From: an uncultured Eisenbergiella sp.
Lineage (GTDB): Bacteria; Bacillota; Clostridia; Lachnospirales; Lachnospiraceae
Assembly: GCA_947626725.1 (NCBI GenBank)
Contig: CANQTI010000111.1
Span: forward strand, 1 to 6,498
Direction of reading: 5' to 3'
Length of the DNA stretch: 6,498 bases
Shown: positions 5,787 to 6,498 of the stretch, one piece after another
Layout: each line of letters starts with the position of its first letter
How positions within the stretch are numbered: the stretch's first letter is position 1
The notes under the pieces: generated by a model
The model's database searches: none
Told to the model about the DNA's origin: nothing
Seen by the model: the letters and a program-made list of their open reading frames with translations, nothing else
Position numbers and translations under genes: made by a program

Positions 5787-6026
5787 AAAAATATTATTTG
5801 CCAGAAAATAGCGCTTCCCATCCGTTTTGTATCAAAACGGCGCCCATTTTCCGCGCTTTTGACGGATTTTCCCGCGCTTGCCCCGTTTTTTCCGCAGGAA
5901 ACGGAAAGGACCTTTTCCTGCGCTGTTTCGCGCAGGTCTTCCGATTATGACATTTTCCGTCAATTACATAACGGAAATTCCGAAAATCAGGAACCGCAAC
6001 GCCGCCCCCGGCACGATCCCTTTTTC
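5787..6026 (-). other. Gene-free 240-bp interval between dapL and its terminator
   Basis: No convincing coding region is seen. It holds several inverted repeats: CCGTTTTG/CAAAACGG (5822-5829 with 5833-5840); CGCAGGAAA/TTTCCTGCG (5893-5901 with 5914-5922); CCTGCGC/GCGCAGG (5917-5923 with 5930-5936), which overlaps and competes with the previous one; and TTTCCGT/ACGGAAA (5954-5960 with 5971-5977). If the terminator at 5739-5786 is the real end of the dapL message, this is a long structured 3' UTR. It could also be a separate small RNA, but I see no good promoter for one. No known RNA family was recognised. Confidence 0.45.
5846..5905. repeat. Imperfect 20-bp repeats with TTTTCC(C)GC motif
   Basis: Units start at 5846, 5866 and 5886. 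The first two share ATTTTCC(C)GCGCTT; the third keeps only TTTTTTCCGC. The T-rich, about two-turn period recalls the 22-bp array at 281-370, but the sequences differ beyond ATTTT(T)CC. Relationship and function are unknown. Confidence 0.4.
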
Positions 6027-6498
6027 TCACAGACTGCGGATCCTGCGCAGAGCCTCGCGCGTATTCTCCTGCGTTCCAAACGCCGTCAGGCGGAAATACC
6101 CCTCTCCGCTGGCCCCGAATCCGGACCCCGGCGTGCCGACCACCTGAACCTGCGTCAGCAGCCTGTCAAAAAACGCCCAGCTCGTCATGCCGTCCGGCGT
6201 CTTCATCCAGATATAGGGCGCATTGACGCCGCCATAGGCCGTAAACCCGGCCTCCTTAAGCCCCTCCCGGATGATCCTGGCGTTCTCCATATAATAGGCC
6301 ACCTGCGCCTTCAGCTCCGCCTTTCCTGCCTCGGAATAGACTGCTTCCCCGGCCCGCTGCACGATATAGGGCGCGCCGTTGTAGCGCGTGCCGTGCCGTC
6401 TGTCCCACAGACTGTGCAGGTTGACGCCGCCGCTCTTTAAATCCTTCGGAATGACGGTATAGCCCAGCCGCAGCCCGGTAAAGCCGGCGTTCTTGGAA
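6027..6498 (-). CDS. dapL: LL-diaminopimelate aminotransferase, C-terminal part
   Basis: The gene enters from beyond the window on the minus strand; 156 residues and the TGA stop are visible. It begins at SKNAGFTGLRLGYTVIP, the motif around the PLP-binding lysine (visible residue 2) of class I/II aminotransferases in the DapL form. The arginine of GFTGLRLG (visible residue 10) normally contacts the PLP phosphate. GEGYFRLTAFG contains the arginine (visible residue 136) that binds the substrate carboxylate. LWDRRHGTRYNGAPYIVQR and TPGSGFGASGEG are also characteristic. The enzyme converts tetrahydrodipicolinate and glutamate to LL-diaminopimelate in one step, feeding lysine and peptidoglycan synthesis in the cytosol. 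An internal GTG at 6362 in the same frame is an ordinary valine codon (YIVQR), not a start. Its terminator is probably the distant one at 5739-5786. The family is often near 390-410 residues, so about 60% lies outside the window. Confidence 0.92.
   Translation of the reverse strand, partial: SKNAGFTGLRLGYTVIPKDLKSGGVNLHSLWDRRHGTRYNGAPYIVQRAGEAVYSEAGKAELKAQVAYYMENARIIREGLKEAGFTAYGGVNAPYIWMKTPDGMTSWAFFDRLLTQVQVVGTPGSGFGASGEGYFRLTAFGTQENTREALRRIRSL

Noticed and set aside
5522..5950. Plus-strand open frame of 142 codons across the terminator
   Set aside because: Crosses a strong minus-strand terminator, A-runs and the antisense of the recombinase start; composition is not protein-like.
5794..6030. 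Small basic minus-strand protein (78 codons) overlapping the dapL stop
   Set aside because: GTG start inside the dapL end without a good ribosome site, Lys/Arg-rich composition from hairpin-rich DNA, and no recognisable fold. Kept only as non-coding.

Overview
The window looks like chromosomal DNA of a fairly GC-rich Firmicute, most likely a gut Lachnospiraceae-type Clostridium relative. The reasons are strong AGGAGG-type ribosome sites, sigma-A-like promoters, a dapL-type aminotransferase, an alanine/cation symporter end and a membrane-bound AraC regulator. This is judged by eye from protein similarity, not from a search.

Layout: (1) 1-207, the 3' end of an AGCS-type amino-acid:cation symporter, closed by a clear terminator at 234-280. 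(2) 281-535, a dense regulatory stretch: four imperfect 22-23 bp tandem repeats carrying T-tracts, a good promoter (TTTACA-N17-CATAAT), then a leader of about 105 nt that folds by eye into a closed three-way junction with a possible pseudoknot and matches no riboswitch class I can name. (3) 536-1999, a secreted 487-residue protein with the two-glutamate signature of clan GH-A glycoside hydrolases (DUF5722-like), ended by a hairpin at 2029-2080. (4) 2120-4516, a promoter with an inverted repeat in its spacer, followed by a transmembrane sensor with an AraC-type DNA-binding domain, probably started at a TTG. (5) 4566-5565, on the minus strand, a tyrosine-recombinase-like protein whose C-terminal catalytic residues are missing, with its own terminator. 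(6) 5739-6026, a gene-free stretch with a very strong minus-strand terminator and several hairpins. (7) 6027-6498, on the minus strand, the C-terminal part of LL-diaminopimelate aminotransferase (DapL), running off the window.

The most attractive working unit is 281-4516: a membrane sensor/regulator beside a secreted hydrolase-like protein whose gene has an elaborate upstream region. A simple reading is that the sensor detects an extracellular (perhaps carbohydrate) signal and controls the hydrolase gene, possibly through the phased repeats, with a second layer of control in the RNA leader. That link is inference from adjacency. The degenerate recombinase is a separate point of interest, since it keeps a full reading frame and expression signals while appearing unable to recombine DNA.
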